Shown here piece by piece: positions 52,737 to 61,540 of a stretch of DNA of 64,000 nucleotides. The stretch is from NCBI GenBank assembly GCA_024233785.1, contig JACKPD010000011.1, positions 10,674 to 74,673 on the forward strand, read 5' to 3'. The translations under genes and the position numbers were made by a program. Each line of letters opens with the position of its first letter. The stretch's first letter is position 1. The notes beneath the pieces are model-generated. The model was not told the DNA's origin. It did no database searches and was given only the letters and a program-made list of their open reading frames with translations. This stretch comes from Spirochaetales bacterium (GTDB taxonomy: Bacteria > Spirochaetota > Spirochaetia > CADAEX01).

Positions 52737-55274
52737 TCAATCAAGCAGATCCGTGCTTATATTACCTGAATTATCAGAGTTAGTCTCTACCCCGGATTGT
52801 TTATTATCCATTTCAGACATTGATTTAAGAGTCTCATAATCCTGTAAATTAAGGATTTCTTTTTCCAGGTTTTCAAGATCAGCAGAACCTGTGTAAAAAT
52901 TGTTCTGCAATTTTTTAATAAGTTCCTCATTTCTGTCAGATTTAAACTGATGCAGCGTACAAAATTTTCTTGGTTCAGTTCCTGCAATGAATATTTCCGA
53001 TTTTGTTCCTTCATTACAGTATTCTGTCGGCAGCATCCCGGAAACAGAACATACCGAAAGTTCTACAAGCCCGCCTGGTTTTTTAAATTCTACCGGCGGC
53101 ATTTCTGGATTGTTTTCATGAACATCTTTCATATATCTTGCCCAGACAGGCCCTGCAGCCTGTGCTCCTGTCTGATTCAGACCCAGAGAGTTGCCAGGCA
53201 TATCAAAACCGAACCATATTGCAGTAGTCATATAAGGAGAAAACCCGACTGTCCACGCATCTGACCAGTTCTGGGTTGTTCCGGTTTTTCCCCCAAAAGC
53301 CATAGGAAAACCGTTAACAAGTCTTCTTCTGTTGGCAAGTGTACCGTATTCCACAGTGCTTTTCAGCATATCAACCATAATATAGGCAGCCTGCGGACTC
53401 ATAATCTGAATCCTCTCTCCCTCGCGTTTCTGATTTGCCCTTAATTCCCGTTCAGGCTCAAGAATTATTTTTCCGCTTCTGTCTTCTATATAGCGTATCC
53501 CGATCGGTGTAACTTCTTTGCCCTGATTTGGAAATGTGGCAAATGCTTTTGCCATCTGGATAGGCGCTACCCCGATAATACCCAATGCCAGGGGGTATTT
53601 CCTTGGAAATGTATCTGCAATATCATCAGGATCTTTTATTCCCAAAAGGCGTGCCGCCCTGTTGATTGCCGCGTCAAATCCAATGAAATCAAGCACCTGA
53701 ATCGAGGGAATATTCATTGAGTTTGCAAGTGCATACCTTACGGAAACAGGCCCTTTCCATTCTCCAAGAAAATTATTCGGTGCATACGGTGTGCCGTCAT
53801 CATTCCGGAACATTACAGGTTTGTCATAAAGCATTGAGGAAGGGGTAAGCAGTTTTGATGATATTGCAGCAGAATAATACAATGGTTTGAAAGCAGAACC
53901 AGGCATAACCTTTGCCTGTACAGCCCTGTTAAGTTTTTTGGTTTCGAAATCGCTTCCTCCTACCATTGCTTTTATATAACCGGTTTCGTTATCTATGGAA
54001 ATCAGAGCGCCTTCAACAGTGTTCCGTTTGATTTTCCCCGCCTGATTTGCCTGGCCCATTCTGGAAATAAATCTTAAATCTGAAGAATCAAAAAGAAATG
54101 ATAAAGCATTAATGGCAGGGTTAACTACTTCGTAATAATTATCATAAGCAAGTTTTTTATCCTGCGAGCCGGCTGATCTTATACTGTCAAGATCAAAAAA
54201 CAAGGCAAGTGCTTCGACTATTGGCAGGAACTCCTTATCTGCGAAATTTGTCCTTGTTCCTGCGTTTTCAAGATATGTTTTATTCATTGAAATAAAACCA
54301 TCCTGCATGTATTTATCTGCTTTCTGCTGATATTTAAGATCCAGTGTCGTATGTACAACAAGTCCGTCCCTGAAATAATCAAGAGAACCGTATAAAATAT
54401 CCTCCAGCTCCTGTCTTATATATTCACTGAAGTAGGGAGCTTTATCATCTTTAACAAGGTAGGCAGTTTCGGAAGAAGAACGGAGCGGATCATATGTTTT
54501 ATTCCAGTATTCATTAAAAGATAACTCAGCTTCCTCACGTGTTATATAATTGAGGTCAACCATCTGATTAATAACCTCTTTCTGGATAACACGCGCTCTT
54601 GCAGGGTATTTTATCGGGGAATACCGCGCCGGATTGGCTAGCTGTATAACCAGAATTGCAGATTCAGCTATAGTAAGGTCTCTTGCGGAATGCCGGAAGT
54701 AAAACTGAGATGCGGCTTCTACTCCGTATGTGTTATGACCGAAATATGATTCATTAAGGTATAATTCAAGTATTTCGTACTTGCTCAGGGTCTTTTCAAG
54801 CTGAAGTGCCCACCATAATTCAACAATTTTTCTTTTTATGGTTTTCTGCGAACGGTCAGCATAATGTTTCCCTGCAACCTGCTGCGTTATAGTGCTGCCT
54901 CCTGATACATATTGGCGTGTCATTATTTTCCATGCTGCGCGGATTATCCCTTTAAGGCTGAAGCCGTTATGCTGAAAAAATTCCCTGTCTTCCCTTGTTA
55001 TGAGAGCCTGAATAAGGTGTCTTGGAAGTTCATCTATAGGGATAATCTCCCTTTTCTCATCAGAAAAAAATTCTGTTATAAGATTTCCGTGTATATCAAG
55101 TATCTGGGACGGTAGTGAAGGGTGATATTCACCGATCGAATTGGACTCGGAAATATTGCGCGTGAGGGCAAACATTACGCCGAACGTTATACCGGATAAA
55201 AGAGTTAAAAAAGTAATTAAAGCGACAAATATCTGAAGAAGTAATTTTTGTTTTTTAGTGAATAACATGTTCAT
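52737..55274 (-). CDS. Penicillin-binding protein 1A
   Basis: PBP1A polymerises and cross-links peptidoglycan. The 845-residue protein has one N-terminal membrane helix (about 8-35), a GT51 transglycosylase domain (EDREFFQHNGFSLKGIIRAA, GGSTITQQVAGK, LELYLNESYFG) and a transpeptidase domain with GSAFKPL (catalytic Ser about 456), SMN and KTGTTQNW. The acidic C-terminal tail contains short Asn/Asp/Ser repeats. It is separate from the envelope operon upstream by hairpins at 55314-55391. Confidence 0.95.
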   Translation of the reverse strand: MNMLFTKKQKLLLQIFVALITFLTLLSGITFGVMFALTRNISESNSIGEYHPSLPSQILDIHGNLITEFFSDEKREIIPIDELPRHLIQALITREDREFFQHNGFSLKGIIRAAWKIMTRQYVSGGSTITQQVAGKHYADRSQKTIKRKIVELWWALQLEKTLSKYEILELYLNESYFGHNTYGVEAASQFYFRHSARDLTIAESAILVIQLANPARYSPIKYPARARVIQKEVINQMVDLNYITREEAELSFNEYWNKTYDPLRSSSETAYLVKDDKAPYFSEYIRQELEDILYGSLDYFRDGLVVHTTLDLKYQQKADKYMQDGFISMNKTYLENAGTRTNFADKEFLPIVEALALFFDLDSIRSAGSQDKKLAYDNYYEVVNPAINALSFLFDSSDLRFISRMGQANQAGKIKRNTVEGALISIDNETGYIKAMVGGSDFETKKLNRAVQAKVMPGSAFKPLYYSAAISSKLLTPSSMLYDKPVMFRNDDGTPYAPNNFLGEWKGPVSVRYALANSMNIPSIQVLDFIGFDAAINRAARLLGIKDPDDIADTFPRKYPLALGIIGVAPIQMAKAFATFPNQGKEVTPIGIRYIEDRSGKIILEPERELRANQKREGERIQIMSPQAAYIMVDMLKSTVEYGTLANRRRLVNGFPMAFGGKTGTTQNWSDAWTVGFSPYMTTAIWFGFDMPGNSLGLNQTGAQAAGPVWARYMKDVHENNPEMPPVEFKKPGGLVELSVCSVSGMLPTEYCNEGTKSEIFIAGTEPRKFCTLHQFKSDRNEELIKKLQNNFYTGSADLENLEKEILNLQDYETLKSMSEMDNKQSGVETNSDNSGNISTDLLD

Positions 55275-55313
55275 AGGTTAAAAACAGAGGGGACCTTTGT
55301 CAAGATAAAAAAC

Positions 55314-55340
55314 AGACCGGCCCTGTAAAAGAACCGGTCT
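55314..55340 (-). terminator. Terminator of the Mla-envelope operon (minus strand)
   Basis: On the minus strand AGACCGG pairs with CCGGTCT across 13 bases, followed by GTTTTTT. It lies between the PEGA gene and PBP1A. Confidence 0.75.
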
Positions 55341-55391
55341 ACCTCGAGGTATCGAGTATAATATAGTTAACTGGGAGGGGAACTATATTAT
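55341..55391. repeat. Palindrome and 11-base inverted repeat between PEGA and PBP1A genes
   Basis: ACCTCGAGGT (55341-55350) is a perfect palindrome. ATAATATAGTT (55358-55368) and AACTATATTAT (55381-55391) are perfect arms around AACTGGGAGGGG. It may be an operator of the PBP1A gene or an mRNA structure. Confidence 0.6.
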
Positions 55392-55437
55392 CACGACACT
55401 TTTATTATCGGCCTGTTGAATATAAGCTTAATACTTT

Positions 55438-56424
55438 TTATTCTACAGTTACATCAATATCGAGCAATAAATTTATAGTATATTTTTTACCGTTTTCCAG
55501 GGCCATTTTTCTACTGAGGCTGTATTGGCCCAGTTTGAAAATAATCGTATGTTCTCCTTCATTAAGATTGGTAAGCTCTTTTTGTGATGTCAAATTACCG
55601 TCAAAATAAACTTCTGCCTCTGAAGGGGCAAGAATTACAACATGAGGCATTTTTTTTACAAGAACAGCTGAAATTGTACTTTTTTCATTTCTGTTGATTA
55701 CAACAGATTGTTCAAAAGGGATAAATCCTTCTTTTTCAATCCTTATTTTTTTTACACCTGTAGAAAGACTGATATTTTCAGTATTCTCATAGGGTTTATT
55801 ATCAATAAATAATTTGAAGTCTTTTATTTTATCGGATCCGTTTTTTTTGCCTTCAAAGACATTTACCAGAAGATCTCCTTTGTCAGGATAGATAAAAACA
55901 GTTTTAATTTTGATAGTTTCATCAAGAAGCACATCTGGAATACCTTTCATTACAGGCAGGACTGTCAATAAAAGCGGGAAAAAAGATTTCTTGAAATCAT
56001 CAGGGGCCAGTATTTGAGTTCCAGGTATTATTTCATTTCTGGATGGTTTTGCTGAAAAATAGAATTCAACATAAAATCTGCTTTTATCAGACAATACAAA
56101 ATATTTTACTGTATCGCCTATATAACTTGATATTTCAGTTGCTGGTTCGGGGGAAATATTGTTATACACAAAAAGAGCAAAATTACTGGGATATTCCCTT
56201 AGTGTTTCAGAAAGTCTTATTTCCATCTGTATTTTTACAGGCAGGCTGCTGTTATTATCAAGCTGAAAGGCAATAATATCTTCTGGAGATATGCTGATCT
56301 CATCAGTTTTTGATAATTCCTGATTAATTACAGCAATATTCCTGACAGGTCCCCGGATATTCTCGGAATAAACCTGACTGGATAAAAATAGTAAAAGTGT
56401 TAAAAATAAAGTATTAATTCTCAT
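55438..56424 (-). CDS. Exported PEGA-domain protein
   Basis: The 328-residue protein has a signal peptide (1-20, ending in VYS). Near the C-terminus PEGA-like beta repeats occur (VKKIRIEKEGFIPFEQSVVI and EAEVYFDGNLTSQKELTNLNEGEHTIIF). PEGA domains are small beta domains found in surface proteins. It is the last gene of the Mla-envelope operon, four bases after the M23 gene. Function is unknown. Confidence 0.7.
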   Translation of the reverse strand: MRINTLFLTLLLFLSSQVYSENIRGPVRNIAVINQELSKTDEISISPEDIIAFQLDNNSSLPVKIQMEIRLSETLREYPSNFALFVYNNISPEPATEISSYIGDTVKYFVLSDKSRFYVEFYFSAKPSRNEIIPGTQILAPDDFKKSFFPLLLTVLPVMKGIPDVLLDETIKIKTVFIYPDKGDLLVNVFEGKKNGSDKIKDFKLFIDNKPYENTENISLSTGVKKIRIEKEGFIPFEQSVVINRNEKSTISAVLVKKMPHVVILAPSEAEVYFDGNLTSQKELTNLNEGEHTIIFKLGQYSLSRKMALENGKKYTINLLLDIDVTVE

Positions 56425-56428
56425 ATTA

Positions 56429-57325
56429 TTACTTTTTCCTATTAATAAGTATAAGCGGATCTTCAGCTTTATCTCTGCCCCTTACTTCAAAATGAAGGTG
56501 GGGCCCTGTTGAATAGCCAGTATTGCCGACTTCTCCGATAATTGTGCCTGCATTAACTGGACTGCCTGATTTTACAAAAGATTTTTTCAAGTGTCCATAT
56601 ACACTTTGGTAAGTACCGGGATGTTTGATAATAATATAATTGCCTAGCACTTTGTCATAGCCTGATACAGTCACAATTCCCTTTCCAGCTGCAATAACCG
56701 GTGTACCGCCTGGGGCGGCAATGTCAATTCCGGGATGAAATGATGGTTCGCCTGTAATAGGGGAGAGCCTCATTCCGTAATATGATGTAATTCTCCCTTT
56801 ATCCAGCGGGAATCGGAAAAAAGCATCAAGAAAAAAGGCTCTTTCCGTATTGTTGAATCTTCCATCAATAATATAAGTGAATTTTTCTTTTCTTTCCCTG
56901 TAGTTTACAAGAATTTCATTTGAACGGTCATAAAATCTGGCTGAAAGAAGATATTCCACATCTCCTGACGGCTTTTCTGGTACAAATAACACAGGCTGAT
57001 TAGGTATTAATATCTCTTTTTTACTTGCGAATTCGCTTACAGAAGAAATTCTGTTTAAAGTTGTGATAGCTTCATAAGGCAGGTTCAGACGGGATGCAAT
57101 CATGAAAAGATTTTCTTTACTTCCGGGTTTGTAGCTGTATAAAGCAAGAGGGACTTCGCCTGTGCCTGAAGAATTTAAAACATAGGATGTTGTAATATCG
57201 GATGTAATTTGTCTGAAGATATAGTCATCGCTGCCGAGATTCATAATTACCGGATATTCGGAATATGCGGAAAATGGTGTTAAAAATAATAATAGAATTA
57301 TTAAATAAAATCTTGAAGAAAACAT
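56429..57325 (-). CDS. LysM/M23 peptidoglycan endopeptidase
   Basis: The 298-residue exported protein has a signal peptide (1-22), a LysM-like repeat (KENLFMIASRLNLPYEAITTLN) and an M23 domain (about 185-295) with all zinc ligands: FHPGIDIA, YGHLKKS and GPHLHFEVR. It should be an active endopeptidase. It lies directly after a membrane-protein gene, in the operon that begins with mlaE. Confidence 0.92.
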   Translation of the reverse strand: MFSSRFYLIILLLFLTPFSAYSEYPVIMNLGSDDYIFRQITSDITTSYVLNSSGTGEVPLALYSYKPGSKENLFMIASRLNLPYEAITTLNRISSVSEFASKKEILIPNQPVLFVPEKPSGDVEYLLSARFYDRSNEILVNYRERKEKFTYIIDGRFNNTERAFFLDAFFRFPLDKGRITSYYGMRLSPITGEPSFHPGIDIAAPGGTPVIAAGKGIVTVSGYDKVLGNYIIIKHPGTYQSVYGHLKKSFVKSGSPVNAGTIIGEVGNTGYSTGPHLHFEVRGRDKAEDPLILINRKK

Positions 57326-57718
57326 TTAAATATTAAAAAATCTGAATAATCCGGAAATTAAAAAAAGTGTTCCGATAATCAGAATTCCCTGGAGATAGAT
57401 TCCGTTTTTAAAGAGCAGGATTGAAGATAAAAGAAGAACGGCTGCGGATATCAGGAGTAATAATTTCGTAATGAAAATTCCGGAATATTTCAATGAAAAT
57501 CTCTTTTTTCTTATTCCAGTGACTGCATTATAAGCAATATAGCCGGCGGCTCCTGTAAATAAAAGGAGTGTAAAGGCGCTCTTGAATCGCGTCGCTGCTA
57601 TCCACATAGGTGTAACTATTATAAATGACGAGGCTGCAATTAATCCTGCGGAAACCAGAATAAAAAAAAGTATATTTAATAATTCCTTATATGCATCAGT
57701 TATTTTTCTTGTTTTCAT
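57326..57718 (-). CDS. Uncharacterised membrane protein
   Basis: The 130-residue protein has four membrane segments with a short basic loop (GIRKKRFSLKY). No family is recognised. Its ATG overlaps the TPR-lipoprotein stop (ATGA), and the M23 gene starts immediately after its own stop, so it is firmly part of the operon. Confidence 0.6.
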   Translation of the reverse strand: MKTRKITDAYKELLNILFFILVSAGLIAASSFIIVTPMWIAATRFKSAFTLLLFTGAAGYIAYNAVTGIRKKRFSLKYSGIFITKLLLLISAAVLLLSSILLFKNGIYLQGILIIGTLFLISGLFRFFNI

Positions 57719-58668
57719 CTTGCTGCCTTGTAAGTATCTTTTTTCTCTGGTATTTCAGTCAGCCGGCTTTTGAAATAAGCTGCATCGAGAGGGCGGTCAA
57801 GAAGCGTTGAAATTTCGATCAGATATTCAAGTACGCTTTTTATCTCTGATTTATTATCAATTACGTCAAATATTTTGATTGATTTAATGAAAAAAGGGTA
57901 TGCTTCTTCAGGTTTGCTGTTTTTAAGGTGTACAATGCCCAGCGCCTTATAGTCCTTTGCAAGTCCATAGCTGTTTTCAACTATTCTGTCCTCATCAATT
58001 GCCTTATTCAGCATTTCTACAGATTTGCTGAAATTATTCTGTCTTGAATAAACTGATGCTGCAAGATAATAGTTGGCAGCAAGGCTGGAGTGTGCTTTTT
58101 CCCTCAGGTTGATTTCAGAAGCTCTGTCAATATATGAAATTGCTTCACTGAAATTACCTTTTTTTCTCAAAGATATCGCAACAGTATGATAAACTTCCGC
58201 TTTTATCAAAGGATATGATTCTGAATTTGAAAGAGCTTCATTCAGCAGAGCATCTGATTCTTCAATTTTCCCCTGTTCAATGTAGAGTTCTGCCATATTG
58301 CGTGCGGAAATTGCGGTAAGTTCCCTGTTTTCAAGTTTTTTTGCAATTTCATATGCGTCATTAAGGTATTGTTCTGCTTTATCAAATTCCCCGGTAACAA
58401 GATATACTTTCCCGATTGAATTGCTTGTCCGTGATATTCCCGGTTCAAAATCCACAGCAGTGTTTTCATCAAGTGCAAGCTTGAAGAACACAAGAGCCTG
58501 ATTGTATTGACCCTGTATAAAATAATTATTACCGAAACCTGTGATATCAGCAGCCCTGTTTTTTCTTGAACTTACGGCATCAGGCTTTGCCGGAGCTGAT
58601 GAACATGAAAGAAAAAAAGCAAAAGACAATAAACTGAGCAGGGAAACATAAAAATATTTACTTTTCAT
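57715..58668 (-). CDS. TPR-repeat lipoprotein
   Basis: The 317-residue protein has a lipobox FFLSC (Cys about 22) and about seven TPR units, for example QYNQALVFFKLALDENTAV and GEFDKAEQYLNDAYEIAKK. TPR lipoproteins act as scaffolds. Its start overlaps the MCE-gene stop by one base, so it may belong to the lipid-transport complex. Confidence 0.8.
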   Translation of the reverse strand: MKSKYFYVSLLSLLSFAFFLSCSSAPAKPDAVSSRKNRAADITGFGNNYFIQGQYNQALVFFKLALDENTAVDFEPGISRTSNSIGKVYLVTGEFDKAEQYLNDAYEIAKKLENRELTAISARNMAELYIEQGKIEESDALLNEALSNSESYPLIKAEVYHTVAISLRKKGNFSEAISYIDRASEINLREKAHSSLAANYYLAASVYSRQNNFSKSVEMLNKAIDEDRIVENSYGLAKDYKALGIVHLKNSKPEEAYPFFIKSIKIFDVIDNKSEIKSVLEYLIEISTLLDRPLDAAYFKSRLTEIPEKKDTYKAAR

Positions 58669-59723
58669 CAGAAATCCTCTTCCCGTGTACTTTGCAGCGT
58701 ATCAGCCTGTACCCGCTGCTGTGTTATCCCTTTTCTTAAAAGGGGATTGTTTTTAAGTCCTTCAAGAACCGCAGTTCCTTCCTTAAGCGCCCCTCTGCTT
58801 TCTTCAAGTATTCCTGTAATCTGAGGTGTGGACTGATTAAGGTAAGCCGTGAAATTATTAAGTTCAATCATTGTTCTGTCAAGATTTTCAAGTATAGATG
58901 TAAGCTGATAATACAGCTGCCTGTCATCATTCAGAATTGCAGCCGCAGAACCGTCAGGCCCCATAAGCTTGGGAATAATACCTGTAGGGTCTGCCAGGTG
59001 ATCAGACATGAGGCTGAAATTACCTGACATGTTATTAAGATTAGCCAGAAGGTCTGCAATCTGTTTTGAAGTTTCACTAAGTATTTTATTCAGCTCAGAT
59101 GTAATTCCTTCGACATTTTTTACTATTTTCCCTGCCGGTCCTTTATCTTCGCCAATAATAGTTTTATTGACTGTTGAAGAGAGTTCAGTAATTGTATCAA
59201 GCAGAAGATTTATCTTGAAAAGCAGCGGGTCGATCTGGTTGATTATTCTTGTTACCGTACTGTCTCCCTGCGGAATATCAACAGCACCGGAATTAATCAG
59301 CTCTCTTGCTTCGGGCAGGTTATAAGATGGAATAAAACTGAATTCAGGCAGCGGTTCACCGGCCCCTTTGCCCGGGTGAATAAGAAGATCACTGCCGATG
59401 CCGACCGGATTTGTAGTTTTCTGAATTATTGTATTCGGCAGTATTTTATCGATATATTCGCTGTAAATATAAAAAACAGCTTCAACTTCATTCCTGCTGC
59501 TTAGACTGATTTTATCAATCTGTCCTATCTGAAACCCTTTCAGCTTAATAGCCATTCCCACTTTCAGGCCGTCTGCTGATAAAAAGCGTGTATTGTAATA
59601 GTAATTTTTAGAAAACCACCTCTGATTGATACCCATAAATATCAGAAGAACTGACACAGAAATGATAGCGAGAATAACAAATATTCCGACAACCTGGTCT
59701 GCATACTTGATTTTGAATTTCAT
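58668..59723 (-). CDS. MCE/MlaD-family lipid-transport protein
   Basis: The 351-residue protein has one N-terminal membrane helix (about 10-32) and an MCE domain (about 38-120, including TRFLSADGLKVGMAIKLKGFQIGQID). A long helical C-terminal part with low complexity follows (Asn/Leu-rich, ILNDDRQLYYQLTSILENLD). MlaD hexamers bind phospholipids in the periplasm between MlaFE and the outer membrane. The gene order mlaE-mlaF-mlaD matches the family. Confidence 0.9.
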   Translation of the reverse strand: MKFKIKYADQVVGIFVILAIISVSVLLIFMGINQRWFSKNYYYNTRFLSADGLKVGMAIKLKGFQIGQIDKISLSSRNEVEAVFYIYSEYIDKILPNTIIQKTTNPVGIGSDLLIHPGKGAGEPLPEFSFIPSYNLPEARELINSGAVDIPQGDSTVTRIINQIDPLLFKINLLLDTITELSSTVNKTIIGEDKGPAGKIVKNVEGITSELNKILSETSKQIADLLANLNNMSGNFSLMSDHLADPTGIIPKLMGPDGSAAAILNDDRQLYYQLTSILENLDRTMIELNNFTAYLNQSTPQITGILEESRGALKEGTAVLEGLKNNPLLRKGITQQRVQADTLQSTREEDF

Positions 59724-59795
59724 ATGTTTTTATTTTATCCTTCTAAAAAATTTATTGTCAATCATGAAAAACCGGATTATTTCATAATTACTGGA

Positions 59796-60599
59796 TCAGT
59801 CAGATTTATCCTGATTCATCAGATTAAGTAAATCATCGTCAAAATTTGATATACGATCAAGTACGTGTGATAATACTTTTTTGATTACAGGATCCCCTGA
59901 TCTTATAATATCCCTGTAAGGGCCGTGTGAGTAAATGCGGTTTCTATACAGAATTACAAGATAATCTGCAAGCATGGAGGTTATTGTTTCATCATAGGTG
60001 CAAATCAGCATTGTCTTGTTTTTTTCTTTAAGTTCCTTCAATATTTTCCTGATTTTTTCCAGAGATGAAAAATCCAGTGATGATTCCGGACCGTCAATCA
60101 TAAGCAGGGCTGGATCTGTAACAAGAGCCCTTGCAAATGAAATAAGTTTGCGGTTGCCCGATGAAATATCATAAGGCCTTTTATTCAGGTTGTCATCAAA
60201 CCCCAGGGAATCAAGTATTCTCCTGATTATTTGTGATATTTCATCTGATGTCATATGCGGGTAATGATAAATTAGCGGGAGTTCAAGATTCTGATACAGC
60301 GATTTATTGGACCAGAGCGCGCTGTCCTGGAAGACAAACCCGGTATCACGCCTGAACTGTTTGATTTTTTCGGAAGAAATGGAATTATAGGGTTTATTGT
60401 TGATAATAAGCTTACCTTCTTCCGGCAGGTAAATTGAGGCAAGTGTTTTTAAAAACGTGCTTTTGCCGCATCCCAAAGGACCTAGTATAACTGTTGTAAT
60501 TCCCTCAGGTACTTTAAATGAAATATCATCAAGAATTTTAATGCTGTTCCGGATAATCGAAATATTTTTAAGTTCAATGGAATAACTTATATCAGGCAT
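59796..60599 (-). CDS. MlaF-like ABC ATPase, catalytic motifs degenerate
   Basis: The 267-residue protein has Walker A GPLGCGKST and Q-loop VFQDSALW, as in MlaF. The signature is SSGNRKLISFARAL rather than LSGGQ. Walker B is ALLMIDGPESSLD, in which Gly replaces the catalytic Glu (about residue 168). The H-loop His is replaced: CTYDETIT for THD. These changes suggest weak or unusual ATP hydrolysis. It lies 18 bases after mlaE and before the MCE gene. Confidence 0.85.
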   Translation of the reverse strand: MPDISYSIELKNISIIRNSIKILDDISFKVPEGITTVILGPLGCGKSTFLKTLASIYLPEEGKLIINNKPYNSISSEKIKQFRRDTGFVFQDSALWSNKSLYQNLELPLIYHYPHMTSDEISQIIRRILDSLGFDDNLNKRPYDISSGNRKLISFARALVTDPALLMIDGPESSLDFSSLEKIRKILKELKEKNKTMLICTYDETITSMLADYLVILYRNRIYSHGPYRDIIRSGDPVIKKVLSHVLDRISNFDDDLLNLMNQDKSD

Positions 60600-60617
60600 A
60601 ATTTATCCTTGATGAAA

Positions 60618-61400
60618 TTAAAACCATAAATACCCCAGCGCTGTAATAATTGCGTTCGCTATTATGCACAGAGTGAACCCCTGTCCGACAGATTTTATAA
60701 CAACCTGCGGAATCTCTGTTGTAGCTCCCTGGACCTTGAATCCGTTATATGTAGCCGCAAAGGAAATTATGACACCGAATACCAGGCTTTTAAAAAAAGA
60801 TATAAAAATTATACCCGGTTTTAATACGGCAAGCAGGCTTCTGAAATATTCAACAAATGTCACCTGTCTGATAAACTGCGATATGAAATATGATCCGATG
60901 AGTCCCGAGACATTGAAATAAAGATTTAAAAGGACAATTGAAATTGTAACACCCAGGAATCTTGGAACAGCAAGATAGGATACCGGATCAATGCCGACTG
61001 ATATATATGCTTCAATTTCGTGTGAAACAACCATATTCCCAAGTTCGGTTGAAATTGCGGTTCCGGACCTTGCAATAATAATAAATGCGGTTAGAAGAGG
61101 GCCGAGCTCCTTTGTAATTACAGCAACAAGTATTGTATAAATGAGATCACCCTGTCCGAACTGAGGGAGTATTGAAAGCCCCTGTACTATTATTACAACA
61201 CCGAGAGCGGCCCCGAGAAGGCTAATTACATTGAGAGCTTCAAATCCTGTAAAAAGTATCTGCATAATAAGGACTCTTGATCCTACATGCTTCTGCCTGC
61301 CGAAAAAAAAGGATTCTTTTATTATTGATAGAAAGAACCCTGAGGCATAGGAAAATTCCCTGAATGTGTTTATTATATCTGCGCCGATTTTTTTTAACAT
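60618..61400 (-). CDS. MlaE-family permease
   Basis: The 260-residue protein has six membrane segments with the MlaE signatures: ALNVISLLGAALGVVIIVQG, TAFIIIARSGTAISTELGNMVVSHEIEA and VSGLIGSYF. It forms the membrane channel of the lipid ABC transporter. It is the first gene of the operon. Its partner ATPase follows. Confidence 0.92.
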   Translation of the reverse strand: MLKKIGADIINTFREFSYASGFFLSIIKESFFFGRQKHVGSRVLIMQILFTGFEALNVISLLGAALGVVIIVQGLSILPQFGQGDLIYTILVAVITKELGPLLTAFIIIARSGTAISTELGNMVVSHEIEAYISVGIDPVSYLAVPRFLGVTISIVLLNLYFNVSGLIGSYFISQFIRQVTFVEYFRSLLAVLKPGIIFISFFKSLVFGVIISFAATYNGFKVQGATTEIPQVVIKSVGQGFTLCIIANAIITALGYLWF

Positions 61401-61465
61401 ATCTTGTTATTTTAGAAATTATATCTTACTTGCATTTTAACATCAATTATTATTTAATATATTGA

Positions 61466-61494
61466 TTGTTTTTAAAAAAAATATTACCGATAAT
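61466..61494 (+). promoter_or_regulatory. Probable promoter of the cNMP-domain gene pair
   Basis: TTGTTT (61466-61471) and GATAAT (61489-61494) are 17 bases apart, about 46 bases before the GTG start. Confidence 0.45.
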
Positions 61495-61526
61495 TTAGTT
61501 ATAATTATTTTTAATTAAATATCGGT
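61486..61526. promoter_or_regulatory. Inverted repeat ACCGATA / TATCGGT
   Basis: Seven-base arms (61486-61492 and 61520-61526) surround a 27-base AT-rich spacer. It overlaps the -10 box and ends near the ribosome site of the regulator pair; it may be an autoregulatory operator. Confidence 0.4.
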
Positions 61527-61540
61527 ACAGGAGCAGTATT

